Notes under the pieces: generated by a model | Told to the model about the DNA's origin: nothing | Database searches by the model: none | Seen by the model: only the letters and a program-made list of their open reading frames with translations | In this document: positions 28,268-38,122 of the stretch, piece after piece | Layout: the number at the start of each line of letters is the position of its first letter | Position numbering within the stretch: position 1 is the first letter of the stretch | Assembly (NCBI GenBank): GCA_018141845.1 | Contig: CP073340.1 | Coordinates: 2,071,001-2,135,000, forward strand | Length of the DNA: 64,000 nt | Direction of reading: 5' to 3' | Origin: Lachnospiraceae bacterium oral taxon 096 | GTDB lineage: Bacteria; Bacillota; Clostridia; Lachnospirales; Lachnospiraceae | Made by a program: the position numbers and the translations under genes

Positions 28268-28302
28268 AAATTAGGGCTGCATTTTTGCAGCCCCAATTTT
28301 TA
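28268..28302. terminator. Bidirectional terminator after carbamate kinase
   Basis: GGGCTGC and GCAGCCC form a 7-bp stem flanked by AATT/AATT, followed by TTTTTATT on the plus strand and TTTATTTTG on the minus strand. It separates the convergent carbamate kinase and thioesterase genes. Confidence 0.8.
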
Positions 28303-28704
28303 TTCCTCTTTCTCTAGTTTCTTTAAATCTTGATAAAACTTCGGATATTCTCTTTCCAACCTCAACACCTTTCCCTGTGGATTTAAAAAGCAATGTTCCG
28401 ATCTTCCTGTGCACACCACTTCCTCTTTGTCATTCTTAATTTGATAATTTAGACAGAGGCGAACACCTTGAAATTTTTCAATTTCTACTGTAATTTCTAC
28501 TTCATCCGCAAAGGTTGTCGACTTCTTGTACTTACATTCCACCAAAGTCACAGGAATCATAATGCCCATCTCCTCGAGCTTATCATACCCCCACCCCATT
28601 TCTCTCAAAAAATCAATTCTCGCCTCCTCAAACCAACGAATATAATTGGAGTGATGCGTAATTCCCATGCGATCTGTCTCGTAATACTGTACTCTTCGTC
28701 TCAT
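28300..28704 (-). CDS. 4HBT-family acyl-CoA thioesterase (YbgC-like)
   Basis: A 134-residue hotdog-fold enzyme. The family motif is YYETDRMGITHHSNYIRWFEEARID, with the catalytic Asp in the usual place, followed by FADEVEITVEIEKFQG. The ATG at 28704 overlaps the preceding exporter stop (ATGA) and follows AAAGGAAA, and gives the family's usual length. The frame is open 31 codons further upstream, but that part lies inside the exporter gene. Confidence 0.88.
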   Translation of the reverse strand: MRRRVQYYETDRMGITHHSNYIRWFEEARIDFLREMGWGYDKLEEMGIMIPVTLVECKYKKSTTFADEVEITVEIEKFQGVRLCLNYQIKNDKEEVVCTGRSEHCFLNPQGKVLRLEREYPKFYQDLKKLEKEE

Positions 28705-29945
28705 TTTTTTCCTTTCTTCATAAATTGAAACCATTTGATGGGCATTTGTTGCACCACACTGATGGCCATAATAATGGTAAACGCGGATGTTGCACAACTG
28801 TGCATATATTGCAAGGCCAACATCTCATGCCCCACAATCAAAAAATATACCGCACGATAAAAGCTAAGTCCTGGCACCAATGGGAAGATACTCGTTGCCA
28901 AAAATATGGTCATTGGACATCTTCTTCGTACTGAAAGTGCTCTCGAACACAGAACCACAATAATCCCCGGAAGGAGAGTGGAAAGAACTTCTTGCTTAAG
29001 ATAAAGATTAAAAACTAAATATAACAGCCAAGACATCGCACTCACCCAAAATAAATCCCAAAAGTAACGCTTCGGTGTTCCATAGAGTAGTGCAAAAGCC
29101 ACTGTGCCAACACCTGCACTCACTACTCGCACAACCCACCCCGATATCCCTTGAATATCTCCAGAAAACACTTCTGACATCTGATTGGCAAAGGGTAAAA
29201 GAGCAATGACCATTGCCACACCAACCGAAATGGAAATTCCTGTGAGCAATGCTGACATCAATAGTGTCAACCCCGTAGAATAATTATTTTGCGAAAACTC
29301 TCGAACAGAATTGACAAAGGCTGCCCCTGGAACCATCACCATCAACGCACCCAAAATCATCAATCCAATATGCTCTCCAAGTCCCATCCAATGAAGAACA
29401 CAGGCAACAAAAGTAACCACCGCACTTCCGACAATGGTTTGTAAAAATTGTGCCTTAACAAACTTTTGCATCGGAACCATCACAAGACCAAGGCTCATTC
29501 CTGCAACACCAGAAACTATGGAATCCATCCAAGAGCTTCCCAATGCCAAAGAAAATCCCAATGCACCAATAAAATAGGCGATCAATACCCAAATATACGA
29601 ATACCCCTTCATCTCTTCAATCATTTTTAATCGCATCTGGACATACTGCGAATTGACTCTTATTCCCACTTTTAAACTTCTAGAAAGTGCGTTGACCGCC
29701 TCTAATTTCCCCAAATTGACCGAGATTGCAATGACATTGGCCACTCTAGCCTCTGCTTTTCCCCTTCGAGTACAACCTGATACAATCACTGCGCCATTGA
29801 CAACATAGGATTCAAAATTTGTAATTCCAAAGACTTCCGCCATATGTTTCATGGTCTCTTCTACACGATACACTTCTGCACCACTCGTCACCAAAATTCT
29901 TCCTGCCTCTACTACAGCATCCAATTCTGATTTTTGTATATTCAT
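28701..29945 (-). CDS. ThrE-family threonine/serine exporter
   Basis: A 414-residue membrane protein joining both halves of the ThrE exporter (DUF1212 plus DUF3815). The N-terminal soluble part has LVTSGAEVYRVEETMKHMA and VNGAVIVSG; about ten hydrophobic helices follow, including MVPGAAFVNSVREF. The start is the ATG at 29945, seven bases after GGGGG; a start 15 codons earlier is less likely. It is translationally coupled to the thioesterase gene. Confidence 0.88.
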   Translation of the reverse strand: MNIQKSELDAVVEAGRILVTSGAEVYRVEETMKHMAEVFGITNFESYVVNGAVIVSGCTRRGKAEARVANVIAISVNLGKLEAVNALSRSLKVGIRVNSQYVQMRLKMIEEMKGYSYIWVLIAYFIGALGFSLALGSSWMDSIVSGVAGMSLGLVMVPMQKFVKAQFLQTIVGSAVVTFVACVLHWMGLGEHIGLMILGALMVMVPGAAFVNSVREFSQNNYSTGLTLLMSALLTGISISVGVAMVIALLPFANQMSEVFSGDIQGISGWVVRVVSAGVGTVAFALLYGTPKRYFWDLFWVSAMSWLLYLVFNLYLKQEVLSTLLPGIIVVLCSRALSVRRRCPMTIFLATSIFPLVPGLSFYRAVYFLIVGHEMLALQYMHSCATSAFTIIMAISVVQQMPIKWFQFMKKGKK

Positions 29946-30106
29946 TTTTCTGCCCCCTGGACATAATCTAGTGTTTTCACGATAGCACATTCTAAACAGT
30001 TATGCAACTTGACATTTTTATACGAAACATATCTCTCTATGCAGATGCACTTTCTATTGCTATAATAGAGACAGATATTTGTACTTGTAAACAAGGAGGA
30101 ATTTTT

Positions 30107-30901
30107 TTGAAAACGATTAAAAACTATGTTCGTGTACAGAGTCTAGAAGAAGCCTATACTCTAAATCAAAAAAAAGCGAACAAGATTATTGGTGGCATGC
30201 TCTGGTTGAAAATGCAAGGTGGTCATCTTCAAACCGCCATCGATTTATGTGACCTCAATCTCAACACGATTGAAGAAACAAGTGAAGAATTCATATTCGG
30301 AACAATGACCACTCTTCGACAGCTTGAACAACACAAAGCCTTCAATGCCTTTTGTCAAAATGCTGCTCAAAAAGCAGTCAAAGATATTGTTGGTGTGCAA
30401 TTTAGAAATCTGGCAAACATCGGTGCAAGTCTGTGGGCTCGCTTTGGCTTTTCTGATGTATTAACCTTATTTTTAGCACTTGATGCCGAGGTAGAACTTT
30501 ACAAGGCTGGAAGAATCCCTCTTTCTCAATTTGTAAATCTTCCCTTTGACAATGATATTCTTGTTCGCATCATGGTAAAAAAATCAAATTGTGCGATTGC
30601 CTATCAATCCGTTCGCATTCAGCGTACCGATTTTCCTGTGCTCAATTGTGCAGTTTCCTGCATTGATAAAAAAGTGCGAGCGGTCATCGGGGCACGCCCC
30701 GGAAAAGCAATGGTTTTCTTTGATGAAAATCATCTTCTTGACAATGGAATCACAGAAGAAAGTGCCAAATCCTTTGGCAAATATGTTGCCGAGCAAGTTA
30801 CCACACAGAGTAATGTCCGCGGAACAAGGGAATACCGCAGACAACTAGCTGAGGTGTTGACGACTCGTTGCACAATGGAATTGAGAGGAAATGAAAATTA
30901 A
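30107..30901 (+). CDS. Xanthine dehydrogenase-type FAD-binding subunit
   Basis: A 264-residue subunit of the molybdopterin hydroxylase family, carrying FAD in the electron chain. The central helix VGVQFRNLANIGASLWARFGFSD is typical of the FAD-binding-5 domain, followed by a CO_deh_flav_C region. The glycine-rich FAD loop IIGGMLWLKMQGG is a divergent form. The start is TTG at 30107, chosen because AAGGAGG lies seven bases before it; the frame extends 35 codons upstream without a ribosome binding site. It begins the three-gene operon. Confidence 0.85.
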   Translation: MKTIKNYVRVQSLEEAYTLNQKKANKIIGGMLWLKMQGGHLQTAIDLCDLNLNTIEETSEEFIFGTMTTLRQLEQHKAFNAFCQNAAQKAVKDIVGVQFRNLANIGASLWARFGFSDVLTLFLALDAEVELYKAGRIPLSQFVNLPFDNDILVRIMVKKSNCAIAYQSVRIQRTDFPVLNCAVSCIDKKVRAVIGARPGKAMVFFDENHLLDNGITEESAKSFGKYVAEQVTTQSNVRGTREYRRQLAEVLTTRCTMELRGNEN

Positions 30902-31366
30902 ATGGAAATTACAATGACTTTAAATAGCAAAACTATTACTGACCAGATCGATGCCGATCTTTTACTCATCGATTTTGTCCGCAAACATGGCTGTTTCAGT
31001 GTAAAGCGAGGATGTGAAACCGCCAACTGTGGGTTATGCACTGTTTTAATGGACAATGTGCCTGTTCTTTCTTGCTCTATACTTGCTGCTCGTGCAGCCA
31101 ATCACAATGTACAAACTCTTGAGGGACTCCAAGATGAAGCAAATGAATTTATCGGATTTATTGCTGATCAGGCCGCCGAACAATGTGGTTTTTGCAATCC
31201 TGGATTTGTTATGAATACAATTGCCCTCCTTCGAGAAAATCCTGACCCAAGTGATGATGAAATTAAGGACTTCTTAGCTGGCAATCTCTGTCGCTGTTCA
31301 GGATACGAGGGACAATTAAGAGGCATTCGAAACTACTTAAATACCAAGAAGAAAGCTGAGGTGTAA
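30902..31366 (+). CDS. Xanthine dehydrogenase-type [2Fe-2S] subunit
   Basis: A 154-residue electron-transfer subunit with two [2Fe-2S] clusters. The plant-type cluster cysteines are in VKRGCETANCGLCTVLMD plus VLSC, and the second cluster in QCGFCNPGF and GNLCRCSGY. Length and spacing match the XdhC/CoxS type. The start directly follows the FAD-subunit stop with no gap. Confidence 0.95.
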   Translation: MEITMTLNSKTITDQIDADLLLIDFVRKHGCFSVKRGCETANCGLCTVLMDNVPVLSCSILAARAANHNVQTLEGLQDEANEFIGFIADQAAEQCGFCNPGFVMNTIALLRENPDPSDDEIKDFLAGNLCRCSGYEGQLRGIRNYLNTKKKAEV

Positions 31367-31367
31367 T

Positions 31368-33656
31368 ATGCAGCAATTTACTCATGTCAATCAATCTATT
31401 CGAAAGACAGACTCCATGCAACTTTTACTTGGAAAGCCGTTGTTTATGGACGATATTGTCCCAAAGGATGCCTTGATTGTAAAACTTCTTCGAAGTCCAC
31501 ATGCCCATGCAATAGTCAAGGAAATTGATACCTCTAGGGCAAAAAATGTGGAAGGGGTAGTGGATATTTACACCTGGCAGGATGTACCAAATTTGCGCTA
31601 CACCAATGCTGGTCAAACTTATCCCGAGCCATCTGCCTATGACCGATTAATTATTGATCGCCACCTTCGCTTTGTTGGTGATGTCGTTGCCATCGTGGCT
31701 GCCGAAAATGAAAAAGCAGCAGACCGTGCCCTCAAATTAATCAGAGTACAATACGAAGTTTTAGAAGCCATTCTTGACTTTCACACTGCAAAGGACAATC
31801 CAATTCTCGTTCACCCAGAAGAAAATTGGAAGGCACTCTGCCCCGTTGGTGCCGACAATAAAAGAAATCTTGTGGCCACAGGAAGTGATGTAAATGGCAA
31901 TATCGAAAAGATTCTCGCCGATTCTGATATTGTCATTGACCATACCTATCACACTAAGGCCTATAACCAAACAATGATGGAGACATTTCGCACCTACACC
32001 AAACTTGACCGCTTTGGAAGGCTTCATGTTATCTCTTCCACTCAAATTGTATTCCATGTGCGCCGAATTCTTTCTAATGCCCTTGGCATTCCAAAGAGTA
32101 AAATTCGTGTAGAAAAGCCTCGTATCGGCGGTGGATTTGGTGCAAAGCAAAGCTCTGTGAGCGAAGTATATCCTGCTTTTGTCACAATGAAAACTGGACG
32201 ACCAGCACAAATTATTTATACAAGAGAAGATTCTTTAATTGCTGGTTCTCCTCGCCACGAAATGGAAGTTCATGTTCGCCTTGGAGCAAGTAAAGAGGGA
32301 AAAATTCGTGCACTTGACATCTACACTTTGTCCAATTCTGGTGCCTACTCCGAGCATGGACCAACAACGGTTGGTCTTTCTGGGCACAAGTCCATCCCTC
32401 TCTACAGCGGATCCTTAGAAGCCTATCGCTTTGCCTATGATGTTGTCTACACCAACCGTCAGGCCTCTGGTGCCTATAGAGGTTATGGAGCAACTCAGGG
32501 AACTTTTGCGGTAGAAAGTGCTGTCAATGAGCTTGCTGAGAAATTGGGAATGGATCCAACACTTCTTCGCGATATCAATATGGTCAAGCAGGGAATGCAA
32601 ATGCCTGCCTATTACAATGAAATTGCCAATTCTTGTGCCCTTGATCGCTGTATGGATACCTGTAGAAAAATCTTTGACTGGAATGCGAAATACCCTGTCC
32701 GTGATATGGGCAATGGAAAAGTGAGATGTGCCGGCGTTGCGATGTCGATGCAAGGATCAGGTGTATCCAATGTCGATGTGGGATCAGCAACTCTTCGCCT
32801 TGGCGATGATGGAACTTATAATCTCATCATTGGTGCTGCGGACATGGGTACTGGCTGTGATACCACTTTGGCTCAAATTGCTGCCGAAGTTTTGCAGTGT
32901 TCTATGGAAGATATTGCTGTATTCGGTGCGGATACCGATATTTCTCCATATGACTCTGGATCTTACGCCTCTTCAACTGCCTATATTACAGGTAAGGCTG
33001 TAGAAAAAGCTGGTAGAAAGCTGGTCGAAAATATCTGTAAACTTGCCGCAACGATGTTTGACTGTGCAGAAAGTGATGTTCGCTTTGAGGGAAGTCAGGT
33101 TTCTCGCATCAGTACAGGAGAAACCCTGAGCATTCAAAAGATTGCCACCAAGTCTCAATGTGGAAATAATATTTCCCTCGATGTAACAGAGACACATTAC
33201 TCGCCTGTATCCCCACCTCCATTTATGGTCACCATGGTGGAAATTGAGCTCGATCGTCTCACAGGAGAGGTCAAACTTCTCGACACAAAGGCGGTTGTCG
33301 ACAGTGGTACACTCCTCAATCCAGCCATTGCCAGAGTGCAGGCAGAGGGTGGTCTTGCACAAGCTATAGGGCATACCTTAACTGAAAACCTCAACTATAC
33401 AAAGACAGGTGCTCTCATTGAGAACTCCTTTATGCAATATAAGATTCCAACTCGACTTGATGTCGGACGCATTCAAGTTGAATTCGAGCACACCTTTGAG
33501 CCAACAGGACCTTTTGGAGCAAAATCCATTGGTGAAATTGTCATCAATACACCTGGTCCTGCCATTGCTCACGCCATTTACCGTGCAACAGGTGTATGGC
33601 ACAGAGAATTGCCAATTACACCATGTCAGATCGCAATGAAAAAATCAGATAACTAA
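31368..33656 (+). CDS. Xanthine dehydrogenase-type molybdenum-binding subunit
   Basis: The 762-residue catalytic subunit holding the molybdopterin cofactor. Signature motifs are RIGGGFGAKQ (near 249), GAYRGYGATQGTFAVES, MQGSGVSNVDVGSATL and the C-terminal GPFGAKSIGEIVINTPGPA with the active-site Glu. The three-subunit form suggests a clostridial xanthine dehydrogenase or a related purine hydroxylase. Whether it needs labile selenium cannot be judged here. GAGG lies six bases before the ATG. A strong terminator ends the operon. Confidence 0.92.
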   Translation: MQQFTHVNQSIRKTDSMQLLLGKPLFMDDIVPKDALIVKLLRSPHAHAIVKEIDTSRAKNVEGVVDIYTWQDVPNLRYTNAGQTYPEPSAYDRLIIDRHLRFVGDVVAIVAAENEKAADRALKLIRVQYEVLEAILDFHTAKDNPILVHPEENWKALCPVGADNKRNLVATGSDVNGNIEKILADSDIVIDHTYHTKAYNQTMMETFRTYTKLDRFGRLHVISSTQIVFHVRRILSNALGIPKSKIRVEKPRIGGGFGAKQSSVSEVYPAFVTMKTGRPAQIIYTREDSLIAGSPRHEMEVHVRLGASKEGKIRALDIYTLSNSGAYSEHGPTTVGLSGHKSIPLYSGSLEAYRFAYDVVYTNRQASGAYRGYGATQGTFAVESAVNELAEKLGMDPTLLRDINMVKQGMQMPAYYNEIANSCALDRCMDTCRKIFDWNAKYPVRDMGNGKVRCAGVAMSMQGSGVSNVDVGSATLRLGDDGTYNLIIGAADMGTGCDTTLAQIAAEVLQCSMEDIAVFGADTDISPYDSGSYASSTAYITGKAVEKAGRKLVENICKLAATMFDCAESDVRFEGSQVSRISTGETLSIQKIATKSQCGNNISLDVTETHYSPVSPPPFMVTMVEIELDRLTGEVKLLDTKAVVDSGTLLNPAIARVQAEGGLAQAIGHTLTENLNYTKTGALIENSFMQYKIPTRLDVGRIQVEFEHTFEPTGPFGAKSIGEIVINTPGPAIAHAIYRATGVWHRELPITPCQIAMKKSDN

Positions 33657-33708
33657 AAAATATCCTAGCCAGTGCATCACTCTGCATCTTGGCTAGGATA
33701 TTTTTTTA
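33655..33708. terminator. Strong bidirectional terminator after the xanthine dehydrogenase operon
   Basis: TATCCTAGCCA and TGGCTAGGATA form an 11-bp perfect stem with an 18-base loop, flanked by A-run and TTTTTTTATTTTTT. It lies between the convergent xanthine dehydrogenase and beta-glucosidase genes. Confidence 0.9.
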
Positions 33709-36120
33709 TTTTTTGTCCAGATATCTTTGATATCTCTGATTTTGTATGCGATTATTCAGTGTAGCAACCAAAAATTCCCATAAACCCACAAATAAATGTC
33801 CATTGACCATCTGAAGTAGGGCACAAACCATTTCCATACTCATTCGCCCTCCACTCATCTTTGCTAAGCTTCGAAATGGCATATGATATACAAACAACAA
33901 ATTTAAATCCAAGCTTCCCATCATCTGCCTGCGATTTTTCTTTCTTACCAAATAGCGATAAATTCCCCTGGCAAGTTTGCTCTTTGCATAATAAAGTTGC
34001 CCCACCGTATCATCTACACTCAAATCTGCATTCCACTGTTCCTTTTTAGACACTCGATGGAGTAATTTTAAGAATTCTTTTTTTGTCACCTTTGGGGTAT
34101 TTCCACTGTAGTAATGTGGCAATATTTCCTCTTGACTCTTTCCCTGCCAATGCACATTTTTCTTTATGATCTTTCCTCTCAACCAAATATCTTCACAGCT
34201 TTCGCCGACAAAAATCTCATATTCCCCAGGCTCTACATCCCATTTTTTTATTTTTTCATTCCAAAATCGAAAGCTATACTGATCAAAGCAAATATCCACT
34301 TGCTTTTCTTCTCCCCGCTTTAAAAAAACCTTGGTAAATCCCTTTAGCTCCTTCTTTGCTCGAAAAACCTTGCTCTTTGCAAGGCCAATATACATCTGGG
34401 CCACCGTTGCCCCATCAAATTTTCCCACATTTTTTATAAAAAAATGAATGCCCTTATCATCAACCTGCAAATTTCTATACAAAAAATCGGTGTAAGAAAG
34501 TCCAAATCCAAATGGAAAAGATAGCTGGATATTCCTCTTTTCGTAGTAGCGGTAGCCAACATAGATGCTCTCTCTATACTGTACATTTTTATGGCTTTCT
34601 CTACCAAAAATGGAAACATCTTCGTATTTCATTGGATAACTCTCCGCCAAATGCCCCGATGGATTGACTCTTCCTGTCAACACCTCCATCATCGCTGATG
34701 CCCCTGCCTGACCTGATAAATAGCCATGAACGATCGCCCTACAGTGCTTTTGCCAATCCATTTCTACCACTGAGCCACCACTGAGTACCACCACAATATT
34801 TTGATTCATCTTCTGTAATGCAGCCAACACATCCAATTGATTTCTTGGGATTTTCATATGCTTTCGATCTAGTCCCTCAGTCTCACTGCTCTCTGTAAGT
34901 CCCATATAATAGATGATCACATCCGCTCGTTTAGCTAACCACATTGCATCAAACATTTTTTTTACATTGGGCAGTCCATTTCTCTCATATCCTGATGCAA
35001 CGCCAACCACATTAAGTCCAAAGTGCTTAGCACAGTCCACACTATTTTCTAATTTTGTCGGCCGAACAAGTGAAGATCCCGCCCCTTGATACCGAGGAGA
35101 AAAGGCAAAATCTCCAATGAGGGCAACCGACTGACCTTTTTTTAGTGGCAAAACTTTGCCCTCATTTTTTAGCAGCACTGCACTTTGTGCCGCTGCCCTT
35201 CTGGCCAAACAGTGATGTGCCTTTATATCAACATCCATTGGCTTTTTCTGGCTCAATTCATCAATGGCATTCAGTAAATCCAAGACAGCAATATCTAGTT
35301 CCCGTCTCGAAAGTCTATGGTCTTTTAATGCCTCCAACAATTCTCTTGCCGAAGCTAAGCCTGCAGCAGGCATTTCCAGATTAGAACGCATCTTTACCCC
35401 TTTGACATGGTCGCAACTTCCACCCCAATCTGTGACAACCATTCCCTTAAAATTCCACTCTCTCCGCAAAACTTTCTTTAAAAGATAGGGATTTTCATTA
35501 GAATAAATCCCATTAACCTTATTGTAACTGGTCATCAAAGATTTCGCTTTTGCATCACAAATGGCCATTTCAAAAGCACTCAGATAAATCTCCCGAAGTG
35601 CACGCTCATCAACAATGGCATCCATTGACATTCGGTCATCTTCTTGACTATTGACTGCAAAATGCTTTGGGCAAGCATAGATGCCCATCGACTGTATTCC
35701 ACGAATATATCCTCCCGCCATTTTTCCCGTCAAATAGGGATCTTCTGAAAAATATTCAAAATTGCGACCACACAGTGGATTTCTCTTGATATTCATTCCA
35801 GGACCAAGCAAAATGTCTACTCCCTGATGCCTTGCCTCCTGCCCAAGTGCCTCTCCAACTTCCTCAGCCAATTGCTCATCCCAACTGTTCGCCATCGTTG
35901 CCGCCGTCGGAAAACAAGTGGCCTTCATCGATTCTTGCATTCCCAAATGGTCTCCCGCTGTGTTCTGCTTTCGAATGCCATGAGGACCGTCAGAAAGGGT
36001 TATGGACGGAATTCCCAATCGCTTGATCCCCCTGGTCTCCCAGACATTTTTCCCCGATAAGATGGCCGCCTTTTCTGGCAAAGTCATCTGCTCCATCCAT
36101 AATTTACTCTGTTTGCTCAC
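33706..36120 (-). CDS. GH3-family beta-glucosidase-type glycoside hydrolase
   Basis: An 804-residue GH3 enzyme. The N-terminal barrel has SDGPHGIRK and GPGMNIKRNPLCGRNFEYFSEDP, and the nucleophile Asp is in GMVVTDWGGSCDH. A second domain follows, then a fibronectin-III-like end (DVEPGEYEIFVG near 655). The C-terminal ~120 residues are an extra helical tail. No signal peptide, so the protein is cytoplasmic. The start is GTG at 36120, eight bases after GAGG, overlapping the upstream glycosyltransferase gene. It likely cleaves imported beta-glucosides or oligosaccharides. Confidence 0.9.
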   Translation of the reverse strand: MSKQSKLWMEQMTLPEKAAILSGKNVWETRGIKRLGIPSITLSDGPHGIRKQNTAGDHLGMQESMKATCFPTAATMANSWDEQLAEEVGEALGQEARHQGVDILLGPGMNIKRNPLCGRNFEYFSEDPYLTGKMAGGYIRGIQSMGIYACPKHFAVNSQEDDRMSMDAIVDERALREIYLSAFEMAICDAKAKSLMTSYNKVNGIYSNENPYLLKKVLRREWNFKGMVVTDWGGSCDHVKGVKMRSNLEMPAAGLASARELLEALKDHRLSRRELDIAVLDLLNAIDELSQKKPMDVDIKAHHCLARRAAAQSAVLLKNEGKVLPLKKGQSVALIGDFAFSPRYQGAGSSLVRPTKLENSVDCAKHFGLNVVGVASGYERNGLPNVKKMFDAMWLAKRADVIIYYMGLTESSETEGLDRKHMKIPRNQLDVLAALQKMNQNIVVVLSGGSVVEMDWQKHCRAIVHGYLSGQAGASAMMEVLTGRVNPSGHLAESYPMKYEDVSIFGRESHKNVQYRESIYVGYRYYEKRNIQLSFPFGFGLSYTDFLYRNLQVDDKGIHFFIKNVGKFDGATVAQMYIGLAKSKVFRAKKELKGFTKVFLKRGEEKQVDICFDQYSFRFWNEKIKKWDVEPGEYEIFVGESCEDIWLRGKIIKKNVHWQGKSQEEILPHYYSGNTPKVTKKEFLKLLHRVSKKEQWNADLSVDDTVGQLYYAKSKLARGIYRYLVRKKNRRQMMGSLDLNLLFVYHMPFRSLAKMSGGRMSMEMVCALLQMVNGHLFVGLWEFLVATLNNRIQNQRYQRYLDKK

Positions 36121-37435
36121 TCATCATTCCTCGATTTGGATCACTGAGAATACGCTGAATATTTTTTTCTGCACATTCTTCCAATTGCTGATACTTTATT
36201 CTATCTTCTTTACTCATTCCCTGATAGCACACCGCATGAAAATCTGCTATAGCCTGTTCAATGTCCCTCCCAATCTTCATTGCCTCTGCATCCAATGTAT
36301 AAACACTATTGGTAATCTCCACCTTTTGAATCTGTACCATCTTTTTCCAGATCAATTTCTGTACCGTAGCCAGAATCATTGCCTGAGATCTATCCAAATA
36401 ATTCGCAATCTCCTTGATGGTTGCACCAGTCTTTACAAAATGTAAGACCATCAACACAGCAACATCTTCCATCTTCAAATTGTAGCGAAGACCGATCGCC
36501 GTCAAATAGCGAGAGATCAATTTGCTTTTATAGTAATGATTGACAAAAATATTGTCTGGAAGACGATCAAAGAGATAGACCGCTGGAAGTTCCTCTCCCA
36601 GTCGCTTTGTGCCTGGAATGCCAGGAATACTGGCATCATCCTTTGAAAATCCAATTAAAAAAGACAAAATCTCCAATTTTCGGCTTTTGTATTCTTCTTC
36701 TGTATGCAACTTTTGGTAAAAATCATCGTAGTATTGCATGACACTCCACTTCATCGCTGCAATCTTTTTTAAATTCATATTTTTCGCAACCAATGAGCCT
36801 TCTGTCTTTACATAGTAGTAGGTTGGAGCATTGAGTGCCACAATTCGCTCACAATGTAAAATATAATCCATTGCAAAGATAAAATCCTCACAAAAACTGA
36901 TGTCTCGATCCATTCGCAAATGATACTTTTCTAAAATTTCTCTTCGAAACAATTTGTTCCAAATGACACCATAGTAGTAATCTGCAGGATTCTCCATCAT
37001 GCGATCGCCATATTCTTGTCTAGTCATCACATCCTCTGTATCAATATCGCCCTTGACCGAAATATGCTTTCCCACCACACGATAAAAATCAGAAATCACC
37101 ATATCAGCATTGGTCTCTTCAGCCTTTCGTACAAATAACTTTGTTGCATCGGAACTAATCCAGTCATCGGCATCCAAAAATTGAATATACTCACCTTTTG
37201 CTCTATCCAATGCTTGATTTCTGGTATCCGAAACACCAGAATTTTTCTTGTGTACGGCACACACTCTGGAATCTTTTTTTGCATATTCATCAATAATCAC
37301 TCCACTTTCATCCTGACTGCCATCGTCCATCAGCAACAATTCAAAATCTTGAAATTCCTGTCCAAGTACGCTATCAATACAGCGTCTCAATGATTCCTGT
37401 GCATTGTACACAGGAACAATAATACTTACCTTCAT
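36104..37435 (-). CDS. Family 2 glycosyltransferase with C-terminal MarR-like winged-helix domain
   Basis: A 443-residue protein. Residues 1-220 are a clear GT-A domain: IIVPVYNAQESLRRCIDS, LMDDGSQDES, NSGVSDTRNQ and FLDADDWIS. From about 310 the sequence changes to a small helical domain, LMVLHFVKTGATIKEIANYL followed by DRSQAMILATVQKLIWKKM and VYTLDAEA, that reads as a MarR-type winged helix-turn-helix. Enzymes of this type do not normally carry a DNA-binding domain. It could be a real fusion or a degenerate protein-protein module. The stop overlaps the GH3 start; the start follows GAGGA. Confidence 0.82.
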   Translation of the reverse strand: MKVSIIVPVYNAQESLRRCIDSVLGQEFQDFELLLMDDGSQDESGVIIDEYAKKDSRVCAVHKKNSGVSDTRNQALDRAKGEYIQFLDADDWISSDATKLFVRKAEETNADMVISDFYRVVGKHISVKGDIDTEDVMTRQEYGDRMMENPADYYYGVIWNKLFRREILEKYHLRMDRDISFCEDFIFAMDYILHCERIVALNAPTYYYVKTEGSLVAKNMNLKKIAAMKWSVMQYYDDFYQKLHTEEEYKSRKLEILSFLIGFSKDDASIPGIPGTKRLGEELPAVYLFDRLPDNIFVNHYYKSKLISRYLTAIGLRYNLKMEDVAVLMVLHFVKTGATIKEIANYLDRSQAMILATVQKLIWKKMVQIQKVEITNSVYTLDAEAMKIGRDIEQAIADFHAVCYQGMSKEDRIKYQQLEECAEKNIQRILSDPNRGMMSEQTE

Positions 37436-37461
37436 TTATCTATCCTCTTTTGTTTACTTTG

Positions 37462-37501
37462 CAAAAAGAGAGCCACAAAGAAAATTTCCCTGCGACTCTC
37501 C
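37462..37501 (-). terminator. Terminator after leuCD
   Basis: On the minus strand GAGAGTCGCAGGGAAA pairs with TTTCTTTGTGGCTCTC, including several G-U pairs, and is followed by TTTTTGC. It lies 13 nt past the leuD stop. Confidence 0.8.
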
Positions 37502-37513
37502 AAACGATATTCT

Positions 37514-38107
37514 TTATGATTGCCAATAGGACGGGCGATGCTCTTCATATTTTGTGATTTCTCCATCGTGCTCCAAAGTAATGGAAATATCATCCAGTCC
37601 ATTCACCAGCTTATACTTCCATTGTTTATCAATATCAAATGAGAACTCTCCAACTGGAGAAATAATCTTTTGATTTGGAAGGTCAATCGTCACCTCATCA
37701 CTTGGCTTTAAGCTAGCCAATTTTTTTCTCACTTCCAGCGGTTGTACAATTGGCAAAAGCCCATTGTTTAACTCATTATTGTAGTGGATATCACTAAATG
37801 ATCCAGCAATCACCACACGAAATCCATAATCGACCAGTCCCCAGGCCGCATGCTCTCTTGAAGATCCTGAGCCAAAGTTGTCACCTGAAATCAAAATGGT
37901 CGCCTTCTTGTACTCTGGTTTGTTGAAGACAAAATCTGGATTCTCTGTCATCTTATCATCCAAATATCTCCAATCATACATCAAATACTTCGCATATCCC
38001 TTTTTCTCAATGCTCTTTAAAAATTGCTTTGGCATCAACTGATCGGTATCAATATTATTGTTCATCAAAGGAACTGTCGTTCCAGTATAAATCTTAAATT
38101 CTTCCAT
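37514..38107 (-). CDS. leuD: 3-isopropylmalate dehydratase small subunit
   Basis: A 197-residue swivelling-domain subunit of leucine biosynthesis. Family motifs: [36 protein letters not shown] and the later [11 protein letters not shown]. It pairs with LeuC to move the hydroxyl from C2 to C3 of isopropylmalate. A GGGG-rich ribosome binding site precedes the ATG. It is 15 nt after leuC, and a terminator follows it. Confidence 0.96.
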   Translation of the reverse strand: MEEFKIYTGTTVPLMNNNIDTDQLMPKQFLKSIEKKGYAKYLMYDWRYLDDKMTENPDFVFNKPEYKKATILISGDNFGSGSSREHAAWGLVDYGFRVVIAGSFSDIHYNNELNNGLLPIVQPLEVRKKLASLKPSDEVTIDLPNQKIISPVGEFSFDIDKQWKYKLVNGLDDISITLEHDGEITKYEEHRPSYWQS

Positions 38108-38122
38108 CAGACTGCCCCCTTC

